Under the pieces are notes generated by a model. That model ran no database searches, was not told the origin of the DNA, and was given only the letters and a program-made list of their open reading frames with translations. DNA of 64,000 nucleotides. Source: Candidatus Poribacteria bacterium. Lineage in GTDB: Bacteria > Poribacteria > WGA-4E > PCPOR2b. The DNA is taken from NCBI GenBank assembly GCA_003635265.1, contig PYIZ01000038.1:24986-88985 (forward strand), read 5' to 3'. Positions 1 to 9,033 of the stretch are shown here, in pieces. Position 1 is the stretch's first letter. The number at the start of each line of letters is the position of its first letter. The position numbers and the translations under genes were made by a program.

Positions 1-230
1 TGGTTTAGCAGTGCCGAGTGAGTTTGAGTCGCTGACTCAACAACCTTTCACACCATAGGTACGCAACGCGCTGGGGCGTGGGGTCCACAGACATACGGTC
101 CTTCGTAGGGGTTGGGTTGCCCAATCCCTTGTGGGGTTGGTTGATGAGCACCCCTCAGTGATATGCGACGTGATAAGAAACAATACCCTATACCGTAGGT
201 CGGACCTCTCCCGATGCCGTTCCTGCCTGT

Positions 231-264
231 CCCGATGTATCGGGGAGCATCCCGATCTATCGGG
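231..264. repeat. two CCCGATnTATCGGG palindromes
   Basis: CCCGATGTATCGGG (231-244) and CCCGATCTATCGGG (251-264); related palindromes at 33817, 40271, 57027, 58897. Confidence 0.8.
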
Positions 265-491
265 ACTTGTCGAGGCTCCTCGTTTCGTGGGACCGGATCA
301 GTCGGGATTTTCAATTTTCCGGAACTACAAAGCCCCAGCGGGGTGATAGGTATATAGAAGATCGGTCAACCTAATTGATCCAAGCCCTATGGGGCAACAG
401 GGGTGTCGTCCCTCTGATTAGTTCTGATACGTGCGGATTAGGAAAACTTGACCGACAGACTGTCTAGCAACTTGGGTAACTGTGCATAAGC

Positions 492-532
492 GGTGCGGTC
501 CGATTCTCGTGACCAGGGTTGGAAACCGCACC
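492..532. repeat. GGTGCGGT/ACCGCACC hairpin, 25-nt loop
   Basis: Perfect 8-bp inverted arms read directly from sequence. Confidence 0.85.
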
Positions 533-614
533 TACCGGGTGGGATTGAATTGGGTTTGGACGCTGTTGCATAATTTCTTAAATTGTGGATACGAAGGAGG
601 CTAAGGATTTCGTT

Positions 615-2078
615 ATGCCTACACCTCGACACGACACCCTGTGCTTGCGGCTCATCTTTATCTTAATCCTGCTGATAGGGTTTTGCGTCAGTGGGTGCGG
701 CGATTCGGAGGAAGCTGAAGCTCTCACTGAGGAAGCGGCAGAACCGCTTGTTGTCACAATACTCGATAGCTGGTCTGACAGACCTGCCGTACCCACTCGG
801 TCAGATGCCGAGATTCTGGCGGATAGAATCTTGGAGCGTGAAACAGAGGGTTTCTACTTTGACATCACCCGACGGAACCAGCTCGTCGGTGAGATAGAGG
901 AGGTACTGTCGCTCATTCGCGCGGCGTACCTGCCGATGGGTGAGATTCATGCCAGAGCGTGGTCTGAGCCGGGAATGCTCTGGATCCGTCTGGAGCGAGA
1001 TTTCTCTGAGATACTTAAGGAGCTGATTGAAGATAAGCAGGGGCAAATCCGTTTCGAGACCGGCAATGCTGACTTTGACGCGCTCAACGCAAAGTTGGGG
1101 CTGCAAAACGTCATATTGAGCTGGGACCTCTTCCTTTATTTTGACCGACATCTCAACTTGCGGACGGCAATTGAGGCGTATTCAAAGGTGGAAGGGGTTC
1201 GGCAGGTCTTGCGTAATCCTGCTGTCGGAGATAGTAACGATATTGATGCGTTCAAGCAGGGGGCGACTTGGTATGTTATCTTTCGTAACGGCTGGGGCGA
1301 TTGTCCCTCCGGTTGTATCTATCGTGAACTCTTCTGCTTTACGGTGATGGGTACAGCTGTCGAGCGGATCCCGACTGCACAGGCACAAACGATGCCGCCA
1401 TTCCAAGGGCTTGTGCCCGAAGGAGACTGGGAGCGTCATAATGCGACTCCTTTTGTCAATGCGACTGCCCACAGCTGGTCGTGGCGGGATAGTCGTATTT
1501 CAGATCGTAGTGCCCGTAGTGCTGGCTATGATCTTGGGTGTTCGCTGTTTGGCGAGATTGAAGCGTTCCCGAATCTGCTTAGCGTCTCGTGTGGCTACCG
1601 TGTGGAGTCGTTGCCGCGAGAGGATACGTTCATCGATAATTATGATTTTACCGGCGTGGTTCTGTTGCTCGTAGCGACGCAGGAACGGATGGTGGTCGGC
1701 AACAGCGAAGCGCATTCAAGCGTCGTGGCTTCCAAAACCGTGCTAGCTGCTAAGACCGCAGCGGAGATTGAGCAGCCAGAAAATGTCTACTTTGAGAACG
1801 TCTTGATGCCTATCAACCCGCCGCCGCTTTCTTCGCCATTCGAGCGGTGGTGGGGTGGCGTACACCCCACTTTTGTTGTTTGCTGGGACCGCCCCCAAAC
1901 CGGTCTGCGTGCCTACCAGTTTATAGAGTCAGATATCAGGTACGCAGGCAGCGATGAGGTGAGGAATCACCCCGGCTGCGATAATTTCAGGGATACCGAT
2001 TACATGCAGACCCTTGATGTTTACTTGCCGCTCCTTGATATACGCGACGATATTGATGAGGTGCTGCCACGGCCCTGA
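615..2078 (+). CDS. lipoprotein, paralog 1 of a tandem triplet
   Basis: ORF with signal peptide and lipobox (LILLIGFCVSGCGD); RBS AAGGAGG before ATG 615; aligns along its length with the next two ORFs (e.g. ENVYFENVL, WWGGVHPTFVVCWD, DEVLPRP end). Confidence 0.85.
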   Translation: MPTPRHDTLCLRLIFILILLIGFCVSGCGDSEEAEALTEEAAEPLVVTILDSWSDRPAVPTRSDAEILADRILERETEGFYFDITRRNQLVGEIEEVLSLIRAAYLPMGEIHARAWSEPGMLWIRLERDFSEILKELIEDKQGQIRFETGNADFDALNAKLGLQNVILSWDLFLYFDRHLNLRTAIEAYSKVEGVRQVLRNPAVGDSNDIDAFKQGATWYVIFRNGWGDCPSGCIYRELFCFTVMGTAVERIPTAQAQTMPPFQGLVPEGDWERHNATPFVNATAHSWSWRDSRISDRSARSAGYDLGCSLFGEIEAFPNLLSVSCGYRVESLPREDTFIDNYDFTGVVLLLVATQERMVVGNSEAHSSVVASKTVLAAKTAAEIEQPENVYFENVLMPINPPPLSSPFERWWGGVHPTFVVCWDRPQTGLRAYQFIESDIRYAGSDEVRNHPGCDNFRDTDYMQTLDVYLPLLDIRDDIDEVLPRP

Positions 2079-2095
2079 AGCGGTGGAGTGAATGC

Positions 2096-2116
2096 GGTGC
2101 GGTAACAAACCGCACC
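2096..2116. repeat. GGTGCGGT/ACCGCACC hairpin, 5-nt loop
   Basis: Same arms and flanks as the copy at 3715 but with a loop 20 nt shorter. Confidence 0.85.
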
Positions 2117-2173
2117 TACCGGGCCTGGGGAATCGGTAGAATATTGGATACGAAGGAGGCTAAGGATTTCGTT

Positions 2174-3697
2174 ATGCCTACATCTCAACAGGACCCCCTG
2201 CGCTTGCCGCTCATCTCCATCTTAATCCTATTGATAGGATTTTGCATCAGTGGTTGTGGCGATTCGGAGGATGACGAAGGTCGAATTGATGAAGCGGCGG
2301 AACCGCTTGTTGTCACAATCATCAACAAGCGGTCTGACGGTCCTGCCGTACCCGCTCGCTCAGATGCCGAGATTCTGGCGGATAAAATCTTGCGGCATGA
2401 AATAGAGGCTTTCTTCTTCGACCTCCCGCAACGGAACCAACTCATCGTTGAGATAGAGCGGGGGCTGTCTCTGATTCGCGCGGCGTACCCGCCGATGAGT
2501 GAGATTCGTGCCGGAGAGGAGGTTATACCGGGAATGCTTGCGATCGATCTGGAGCCGGATTTATATGAAATAGTTAAGGAGATGCTCCAAGATAAGCAGG
2601 GGCAAATCCGTTTCGAGACCGGCAATGCTGAATTCGACGCGCTCAACGCAAAGTTGGGGCTGCAAAACGTCAGATTGGGGGCAGGCCTCACCTTTTATTT
2701 TCACCGGCATCTCAACTTGCGGGTGGCAAGTGAGGCGTATTCGATGGTGAAGGGGGTTGGGCACGTTTCCGATTATAGTGGCTATGATCTCGTAGTAAGT
2801 GCCGATATTAATGCGTTCAAGCAGGGGGCGACTTGGTATTTCATCTTTCTCAACGCATGGGGGGATTGTCCTGCCGGTTGTATCTATCACGAACTTTTCT
2901 GCTTTACCGTAACAGGGACAGATGTTGAAATAATCCCGACGGCACAGGCACAAACGATGCCGCCATTCCAAGAACTCGAGGCGACCCAAAGAGACCGGGG
3001 GCCTCATAATGCGACTCCCTTTGTTAATGCGACTCCCCTTGTCAATGCGACCGCCCACACCTGGTCGTGGTGGGATAATCATCGGAGTTGGGAGTATGGC
3101 GGTCGCCTTCCCACCGACGACAATCTTGGGTGCGCGCGCTTTGGCGAGATTGAAGCGTTCCCCAATCTACTGAGCGTCTCGTGTGGATATAGTGTGGAGG
3201 CGTTGCTGCGAGAGGCTGGGAGGTTCGATGATTATGATTTTACCGGCGTGGTTCTATTGCTCGTTGCGACGCAGGAACGGACGATAATCGGCGACGCCGA
3301 GGCGCGTTCAACCGTCGTGGCTTCCAAAACCGTGCTAGCTGCTAAGACCGCAGCGGAGATTCAGCACCCAGAGAATGTCTACTTTGAGAACGTCTTGATG
3401 GCTATCAACCCGCCACCGTCTCCTACCGGATTGGAGCGGTGGTGGGGTGGGGTACACCCTACTTTTGTTGTCTGCTGGGACCACACCGAAATTGATCTGC
3501 GCGCCTACCAGGTTTTAGAGCCAAATTTCAGACACGCAAGCAGATATGAGGCAAGCAATCAGCCAAACTGTGATAAAATCAGGGATACCGATTATATTCA
3601 GATCCTTGATGTTCCGTTTCGTGCTTCGTTCCCGTTCTTCGAGGCATACGGCGATGAGGTATACGACGATATTGATGAGGTGCTGCCGCGGCCCTGA
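2174..3697 (+). CDS. lipoprotein, paralog 2 of tandem triplet
   Basis: Lipobox LIGFCISGCGD; same conserved blocks and same C-terminus DIDEVLPRP as paralog 1. Confidence 0.85.
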   Translation: MPTSQQDPLRLPLISILILLIGFCISGCGDSEDDEGRIDEAAEPLVVTIINKRSDGPAVPARSDAEILADKILRHEIEAFFFDLPQRNQLIVEIERGLSLIRAAYPPMSEIRAGEEVIPGMLAIDLEPDLYEIVKEMLQDKQGQIRFETGNAEFDALNAKLGLQNVRLGAGLTFYFHRHLNLRVASEAYSMVKGVGHVSDYSGYDLVVSADINAFKQGATWYFIFLNAWGDCPAGCIYHELFCFTVTGTDVEIIPTAQAQTMPPFQELEATQRDRGPHNATPFVNATPLVNATAHTWSWWDNHRSWEYGGRLPTDDNLGCARFGEIEAFPNLLSVSCGYSVEALLREAGRFDDYDFTGVVLLLVATQERTIIGDAEARSTVVASKTVLAAKTAAEIQHPENVYFENVLMAINPPPSPTGLERWWGGVHPTFVVCWDHTEIDLRAYQVLEPNFRHASRYEASNQPNCDKIRDTDYIQILDVPFRASFPFFEAYGDEVYDDIDEVLPRP

Positions 3698-3714
3698 AGC
3701 GGTGGAGTGAATGC

Positions 3715-3755
3715 GGTGCGGTCCGATTCTCGTGACCAGGGTTACAAACCGCACC
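3715..3755. repeat. GGTGCGGT/ACCGCACC hairpin, 25-nt loop
   Basis: Same arms; loop CCGATTCTCGTGACCAGGGTTACAA. Confidence 0.85.
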
Positions 3756-3803
3756 TACCGGGCCTGGGGAATCGGTAGAATATTGGATACGAAGGATAGC
3801 GCG

Positions 3804-5243
3804 ATGTTTACCCCTCCAAATAATATCTTGTCTTTGCCGGTCATCTTAATCCTATTGATAGGCTTGAGTATCAATGGTTGTGGCGATTCGGAGGAGGCTG
3901 AGGTTCTCATTGAAGAAGCGGCAGAACCGCTTGTTGTTACAGCCATCAACGGGCGGCCCTCCCCAACCAAGCGTTCGGATGCTGAGATTCTAGCGGATAG
4001 AATCTTGGAACGTGAAACAGCGGATTTCTTCTTCGACATCGCCCAACGGAACCACCTCGTCGTTGAGATAGAGGGGGTGCTGTCGCTCATTCGCGCGGCT
4101 TACCCGCTGATGGGTGAGATTCATGCCGAAGAGAAGGCTATACCGGGAATGCTCTGGATCCATCTGGAACCGGATTTCTATGAGAGACTTAAGGAGATGC
4201 CCCAAGATAAGCAAGAGTCGTTCCATTTCGAGACCGGCAACGCTGAATTCGACGCGCTCAACGCAAAGTTGGGGCTGCAAAACGTCAGATGGACCTCATG
4301 GGGCCTCTTCTTGTATTTTGACCCACGTCTCAACTTCAGGGTGGCAATTGAGGCGTATTCAAAGGTGGCAGGGGTTCGGGAGGTCTGGCGTCATCCCCCC
4401 GTCGAAGTAAGTGCCGATATTAAGGCGTTCAAGCAGGGTGTGACTTGGTATTTCATCTTTCGGAACGGCTGGGGCGATTGTGCCGCCGGTTGTCTCTATC
4501 AGGAATCGTTCTGCTTTACGGTGACGGGGGCGGATGTCGAAAGTATCCCGACGGCACAGGCACAAACGATGCCGCCATTCCAAGCACTTGATGCGACCCA
4601 CAGACTATGGTCGCTTCGTAATAATACTCCCGTTGTCAATGCGCCTGCCCACACATGGTCGTGGTGGGATAATCGGCGCCCTAGTGCCGACTACAATCTT
4701 GGGTGTTCGTTCTTTGGTGAGATTGAAGTCTTCCCCAATCAACTCCGCGTCTCATGCGGATATAGCGTGGAGGAGCTGCCGCACGAGGATAGGTTTTTTG
4801 AAAATTATGAATTTACCGGCGTGGTCTTAGTGTTGAGCGCTATGCAGGAACGGACGGTGGTCGGCAACCCTGAAGCGTATTCAACCGTCGCGGTTTCCAA
4901 AGTCGTGGGACCCGCTAAGACCGCAGCGGAGATTCAGCACCCAGAGAATGTCTACTTTGAGAACGTCTTGATCCCTATCAACCCGCCACCGCTTTCTTCG
5001 CCGTTCGAGCGGTGGTGGGGCGGGGTAATACCCACTTTTGTTGTCTGCTGGGACAACCCCCAAAGCGGTCGGCGCATCTACCAGGATTTAGTGATAAATA
5101 TCATACACGCAGGCAGCGATGAGGCGAGGAATCAGCCCGGCTGTGGTAATTTCAGAGATACCGATTACATTCAGACCCTTGGTGCTTTGTTTGGCAGGCT
5201 TCATGGAGACAAAGGGATTGATGAGGTGCTGCCGCGTCCCTGA
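3804..5243 (+). CDS. lipoprotein, paralog 3 of tandem triplet
   Basis: Lipobox LIGLSINGCGD; the longer ORF start at 3711 lies inside a hairpin repeat, so ATG 3804 is preferred. Confidence 0.83.
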   Translation: MFTPPNNILSLPVILILLIGLSINGCGDSEEAEVLIEEAAEPLVVTAINGRPSPTKRSDAEILADRILERETADFFFDIAQRNHLVVEIEGVLSLIRAAYPLMGEIHAEEKAIPGMLWIHLEPDFYERLKEMPQDKQESFHFETGNAEFDALNAKLGLQNVRWTSWGLFLYFDPRLNFRVAIEAYSKVAGVREVWRHPPVEVSADIKAFKQGVTWYFIFRNGWGDCAAGCLYQESFCFTVTGADVESIPTAQAQTMPPFQALDATHRLWSLRNNTPVVNAPAHTWSWWDNRRPSADYNLGCSFFGEIEVFPNQLRVSCGYSVEELPHEDRFFENYEFTGVVLVLSAMQERTVVGNPEAYSTVAVSKVVGPAKTAAEIQHPENVYFENVLIPINPPPLSSPFERWWGGVIPTFVVCWDNPQSGRRIYQDLVINIIHAGSDEARNQPGCGNFRDTDYIQTLGALFGRLHGDKGIDEVLPRP

Positions 5244-5420
5244 AGCGGAAGATTAACCTGAAGCACTAGTTGGTTAGGGGATCGAAATGAAGGAGGGGAG
5301 TGGCTGGACTTGGCGCTGCCCACTTTTTCTGTGGCAACGAATTTCTTTCTATGAATCCCAATGGTGTGCTAAAATGCTTGCGTCCTATGACCTAACAGGG
5401 GTGAGGAGAGGTGAACAACC

Positions 5421-5501
5421 GTGTCTGAAATGCGATCATTCTTAAAAAGCATTCATGTCGAAAATTTCCGCAGCTTGCGTAAGGTGGATCTGCCACCATA
5501 G
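5421..5501 (+). pseudogene. N-terminal remnant of an AAA (SMC/OLD-like) ATPase
   Basis: GTG 5421 translates to (M)SEMRSFLKSIHVENFRSLRKVDLPP*, the typical start of AAA_15/AAA_21-type ATPases just before the Walker A; stops at 5499-5501. Confidence 0.6.
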
Positions 5502-5532
5502 CCTTTAAGAATTCCAATGTGGAGGAGTCTGT

Positions 5533-6066
5533 ATGCCAACCGTAAGAATCTGGACTTTGGAGCCAAACCATGATGTCCAAGCGATCAAACGTGTGGCAAA
5601 CAAGTTGGTAATAGATTTACAAGTTCGCAATCTGTCCATCCGAACAGCTGACCAAAAGGCATTCTTGAAGTACGACAGAGAAAATGACTCTTTAAGCGAC
5701 ATGCTGACAATGGCGGTTCAACATTGCCTCCAGAAAGATGACTGTGTTATTTTCGTCGTTGATCCAAGCCCCTCGATACCAATCCATCAACAACAAGAAA
5801 AATCGGACTCGCTGATCCACCACATTGAACAGGCCATTGACGACGATAGATTTGCTGGAAGGGTTTTTCTCGCACAGGGTGTTCAGGAGTTGAAAGCGTG
5901 GTTGCCGGTTGTTTGCAAATCCTTCGGAATAGATTCAACGGCTTGGCAGAAAAAGTGGGATCGTGTCGTCGCGCCGTTTCATGAAGCCTTTGCCGACATA
6001 CCAGAGGAAGAAGTAATGCGAGACCTTGAGGAAGCATTGACGGAGGTGAGACGCAAGCAGGTGTGA
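5533..6066 (+). CDS. hypothetical protein, possible partner of the lost AAA ATPase
   Basis: 177-aa ORF with RBS GGAGG upstream, directly after the ATPase remnant; CVIFVVDPSP acidic segment. Confidence 0.65.
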   Translation: MPTVRIWTLEPNHDVQAIKRVANKLVIDLQVRNLSIRTADQKAFLKYDRENDSLSDMLTMAVQHCLQKDDCVIFVVDPSPSIPIHQQQEKSDSLIHHIEQAIDDDRFAGRVFLAQGVQELKAWLPVVCKSFGIDSTAWQKKWDRVVAPFHEAFADIPEEEVMRDLEEALTEVRRKQV

Positions 6067-6514
6067 ACATTGGTGGTGTTTCGACCAAGTAATAACTACA
6101 AAGCGTGGAGATCGGTATTATGACATCGCACCTGATACTGACTCTCGCGCTTTTTTTGTTTGTAGACTTACGAAAAATTGACGCCCGTCCCAAAATAACG
6201 ATATTGGCGATTGCGTAGAATTGTCCTCCATAGTAGAATAGTTTCAAGAGAGTTGCTGCGGCCCTGAACAACCCACCCCTATCAAACCTTAAGCAGTTGC
6301 AGGTGCTTGACTGTACTGCCCTTCGACTCCCTCGCTCCCACCAGACCTGATGCACGTAGCCGTAAGCACCCGGTGTTTGCATATCCGAATAGTTCGAATT
6401 ATAAGCGGGCTCCCACCTGCTGGTTGCAATCCACCGGTGCGAACAGGTCATTCACTCGTGTGTATAAATCCCATTTGTCCATAAGTCATACGGGATCCGT
6501 GAAACGTAATCTGT

Positions 6515-6619
6515 TTATCCACAAGTTATCCACAATGAGTAACGCTCAGAACGCAGTCGTAGAGCGGGTTTACGGCTTGCACAAAAGTTATCCACAATTT
6601 TTTCGGAAATTTTTACACA
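6515..6619 (+). promoter_or_regulatory. cluster of DnaA-box-like 9-mers
   Basis: TTATCCACA at 6515-6523, 6526-6534 and 6588-6596 (all same strand); TTTTACACA at 6611-6619 with one mismatch. Confidence 0.6.
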
Positions 6620-6628
6620 AGAGACAAA

Positions 6629-6829
6629 CTAATACAATGACTTCAATAATGCCGTGGGTCGCGCGATAAACCTTTCAAACCAGACGTTCTGCACCGTCCA
6701 CTCGCGGGCGGCTTGACCTAACTGGAGATTGGGTAGTTTCTGGAACCCTTTTGTCAGCCTCTGGAGCGTCTCGATTACACCGTCAACGGTTTTTGACCCG
6801 AAACCGGGCCGTTCCGCATAGAGATGTTG
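6629..6829 (-). pseudogene. degenerate ORF remnant without start codon
   Basis: Open frame between stops: QHLYAERPGFGSKTVDGVIETLQRLTKGFQKLPNLQLGQAAREWTVQNVWFERFIARPTALLKSLY*; family not recognised. Confidence 0.35.
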
Positions 6830-6902
6830 CTAGCGCGTCTATCCGTTCAATACGCCTAGTTGACATGCTGATCTTCAGGTGAACGCGCCGGTGCGTAACC
6901 GC

Positions 6903-6932
6903 TTGACAATTTTCAAAAGTATCCCCTATAAT
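6903..6932 (+). promoter_or_regulatory. consensus sigma70-like promoter
   Basis: TTGACA (6903-6908), 18-bp spacer, TATAAT (6927-6932). Confidence 0.6.
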
Positions 6933-6934
6933 AG

Positions 6935-6958
6935 CCCATGTACCCACTGCTACATGGG
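6935..6958. promoter_or_regulatory. 8-bp inverted repeat over the predicted start site
   Basis: CCCATGTA-CCCACTGC-TACATGGG immediately after the -10 box. Confidence 0.55.
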
Positions 6959-7257
6959 TTTGCGATGTCTGTCGCGTGGGTGTGGGAGGAATTGGAGGGT
7001 GAATCGGAGTAAAACTGTTTTCGGGTCAATTGCCCGTAGCACTATAATCGTGTATACCACCATCAATAGTATATTCGATCTTCATAGTCTCAGCTGGTCT
7101 GCTGTACTCAGTTTACCCAATCGTGGTCCCTGTGTCGTATTGCATCACCCGCCGATAATAGGTTTCTGAGAGTTCCAGTGTCAAGATCTTCTTACGGAGA
7201 GGTCTCAAATCTATTCATAGCAAGCACACTTTAGCATCAGACAAGAAGGGAAATGCC

Positions 7258-8112
7258 ATGCAAACCTTTGACATTGAACGACATGCAACCGAATTGGAAC
7301 AGGACGGCTATACCGTCATGCACGATGTGATGCCGCCATCGGAACTTGAAGCGACCAAGCAGGCGATCGAGGAGACATTGGATGCCGAAGAAACCATTGG
7401 TCGCAAATACGGCTTGCAGAACGAAAATCTTCGACATGCGTTCAACGTCCAAGGCAAGCATCCACATTTCTACGGGATGCTGCTTCGCAACCCGGCACCG
7501 ATCGACGTAGCCCGTCGCGTGCTCGGTGAGGACATGTTCGCACACGACGTCGTGATACGAACTCCGATGCCGACCGGCAAAAAGGACGCAACCCGATTGG
7601 GAGGCAACCTACACGCTGACTGGGCAGACTTCACCGTGAAGCCTTTCATCGGCGGGGTGCACTATCCGATGGCAATTCAGTCCGTGTGGGCGATAGTCGA
7701 CTTCACAGAGGAAACGGGCGCGCCAATGATCTGGCCCCGCTCGCACCTGTCCCTTGAAATCCCACCCGAAGAACCGGAAACCCTACCACCGGGAGGCCTC
7801 CTCGCTGAAGCACCAGCGGGATCGGTATTCTTGTGGGATTCAAGCCTATGGCACACCGCTGGAACCAACTCCAGTGATAGCCCACGATACGCACTGATTT
7901 TCTACTTCCAGCGGTGGTGGATCAAGGGGTTTAACGATTCCTACCGCTATGTGTCACCGGAGGTTCGGACAGCGATGACGGAAGAGGAGCGGCGTATTTG
8001 GGGACTTGAGGCCGGGATTCCGCCGAACACACACTTCAGAGGCATGACCGAGGAGCAGATTGCCGCGCTAACGCCAGAAGAGAAGGCAGTGCTTAACATT
8101 GCGCCGTTCTAG
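7258..8112 (+). CDS. phytanoyl-CoA dioxygenase (PhyH) family protein
   Basis: HADW, WPRSHLS, GSVFLWDSSLWHTAGTNSS: Fe(II)/2OG dioxygenase His/Asp...His pattern. Confidence 0.88.
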   Translation: MQTFDIERHATELEQDGYTVMHDVMPPSELEATKQAIEETLDAEETIGRKYGLQNENLRHAFNVQGKHPHFYGMLLRNPAPIDVARRVLGEDMFAHDVVIRTPMPTGKKDATRLGGNLHADWADFTVKPFIGGVHYPMAIQSVWAIVDFTEETGAPMIWPRSHLSLEIPPEEPETLPPGGLLAEAPAGSVFLWDSSLWHTAGTNSSDSPRYALIFYFQRWWIKGFNDSYRYVSPEVRTAMTEEERRIWGLEAGIPPNTHFRGMTEEQIAALTPEEKAVLNIAPF

Positions 8113-8195
8113 CTTTGTAGCACCAGCCATAAACGGCTTGGTAAATGTACGGAGATCGGCAGCACCTAACCTCAACTAAGGAAGGTCTAGTCCTA

Positions 8196-8891
8196 ATGAG
8201 CCAACTACAATCACCGCAACTAATCGAAGCACTGCAACAGTACGATAGCGCAACAGTCGCCAATGCAATCGAACACTTCGAAGTACGCGACCCAACTATG
8301 GGCTATGCCAACAATGAATTGGTCTGCCAGATGCCTGAAGTCGGGGCACCGATGGTCGGCTATGCTCTCACCGTGACAGCCGACACCACTACACCCGGCG
8401 ACACAAGAACCTCGCGCGTTGATGATCTGGTGGAGGCGATTGATCTCGCACCTAAGCCGTCGGTACTCGTTGTCCAGCATGTCGGGCATGACCGCAAGCG
8501 GTGCTGCCTGTTCGGCGATATGTTCTGCACGATCGCAAGTAAATTGGGCTGCGTGGGGTTTGTCACGGACGCCAACGGCCGTGACCGAAGTGCCATCCGT
8601 CAACGTACGCCGGATTTTCATGTCTTTTCAACTGGGTGGGTCGTCTCGCACGGTTACGGCGTGTACATCGACTTCAATGTGACGGTGTCGGTCTGTGGTT
8701 TGACCATTTCACCGGGCGACCTGTTACACGGCGACGAAAGCGGTCTGGTCTCCGTCCCAATCGACATCGCCGCAGACATGGTCAAAAGGGCGGAGGCGGT
8801 TCGTGAAGAGGAGGCAGAGTATTTCGATTTTCTTGAGAGTGATCGTTTCAACATGGCAGAACTGAAGCGCCGTATCATCCCCCACGAGTGA
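8196..8891 (+). CDS. RraA-like / dimethylmenaquinone methyltransferase family protein
   Basis: GDMFCTIASKLGCVGFVTDANGRDRSAIR and GDLLHGDESGLVSVP match the RraA-like fold. Confidence 0.85.
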   Translation: MSQLQSPQLIEALQQYDSATVANAIEHFEVRDPTMGYANNELVCQMPEVGAPMVGYALTVTADTTTPGDTRTSRVDDLVEAIDLAPKPSVLVVQHVGHDRKRCCLFGDMFCTIASKLGCVGFVTDANGRDRSAIRQRTPDFHVFSTGWVVSHGYGVYIDFNVTVSVCGLTISPGDLLHGDESGLVSVPIDIAADMVKRAEAVREEEAEYFDFLESDRFNMAELKRRIIPHE

Positions 8892-9033
8892 TTCGCTCCG
8901 AATGCGACTTTTCCTAACACAATGCCCCTCAAATCAAGTATAATGCCGTGCATTCGACTTGGATAAATCAAACGAATAGAATCTTTGGATTTAAGATAAT
9001 CTGCTAAAGTCAAAATAACAAGGAGAAATAATA

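Noticed and set aside
2185-2691. 168-aa minus-strand ORF in the lipoprotein paralog
   Set aside because: Shadow ORF; sense strand has a clear lipobox and paralog conservation.
5747-6451. 234-aa minus-strand ORF
   Set aside because: Antisense to the better-supported 5533-6066 ORF; composition is not protein-like and no motif is recognised.
6307-6669. 120-aa plus-strand ORF over the DnaA boxes
   Set aside because: No RBS, no recognisable domain; sequence better explained as non-coding.
6879-7169. 96-aa plus-strand ORF
   Set aside because: Starts upstream of the consensus promoter and spans it; no domain; likely spurious.
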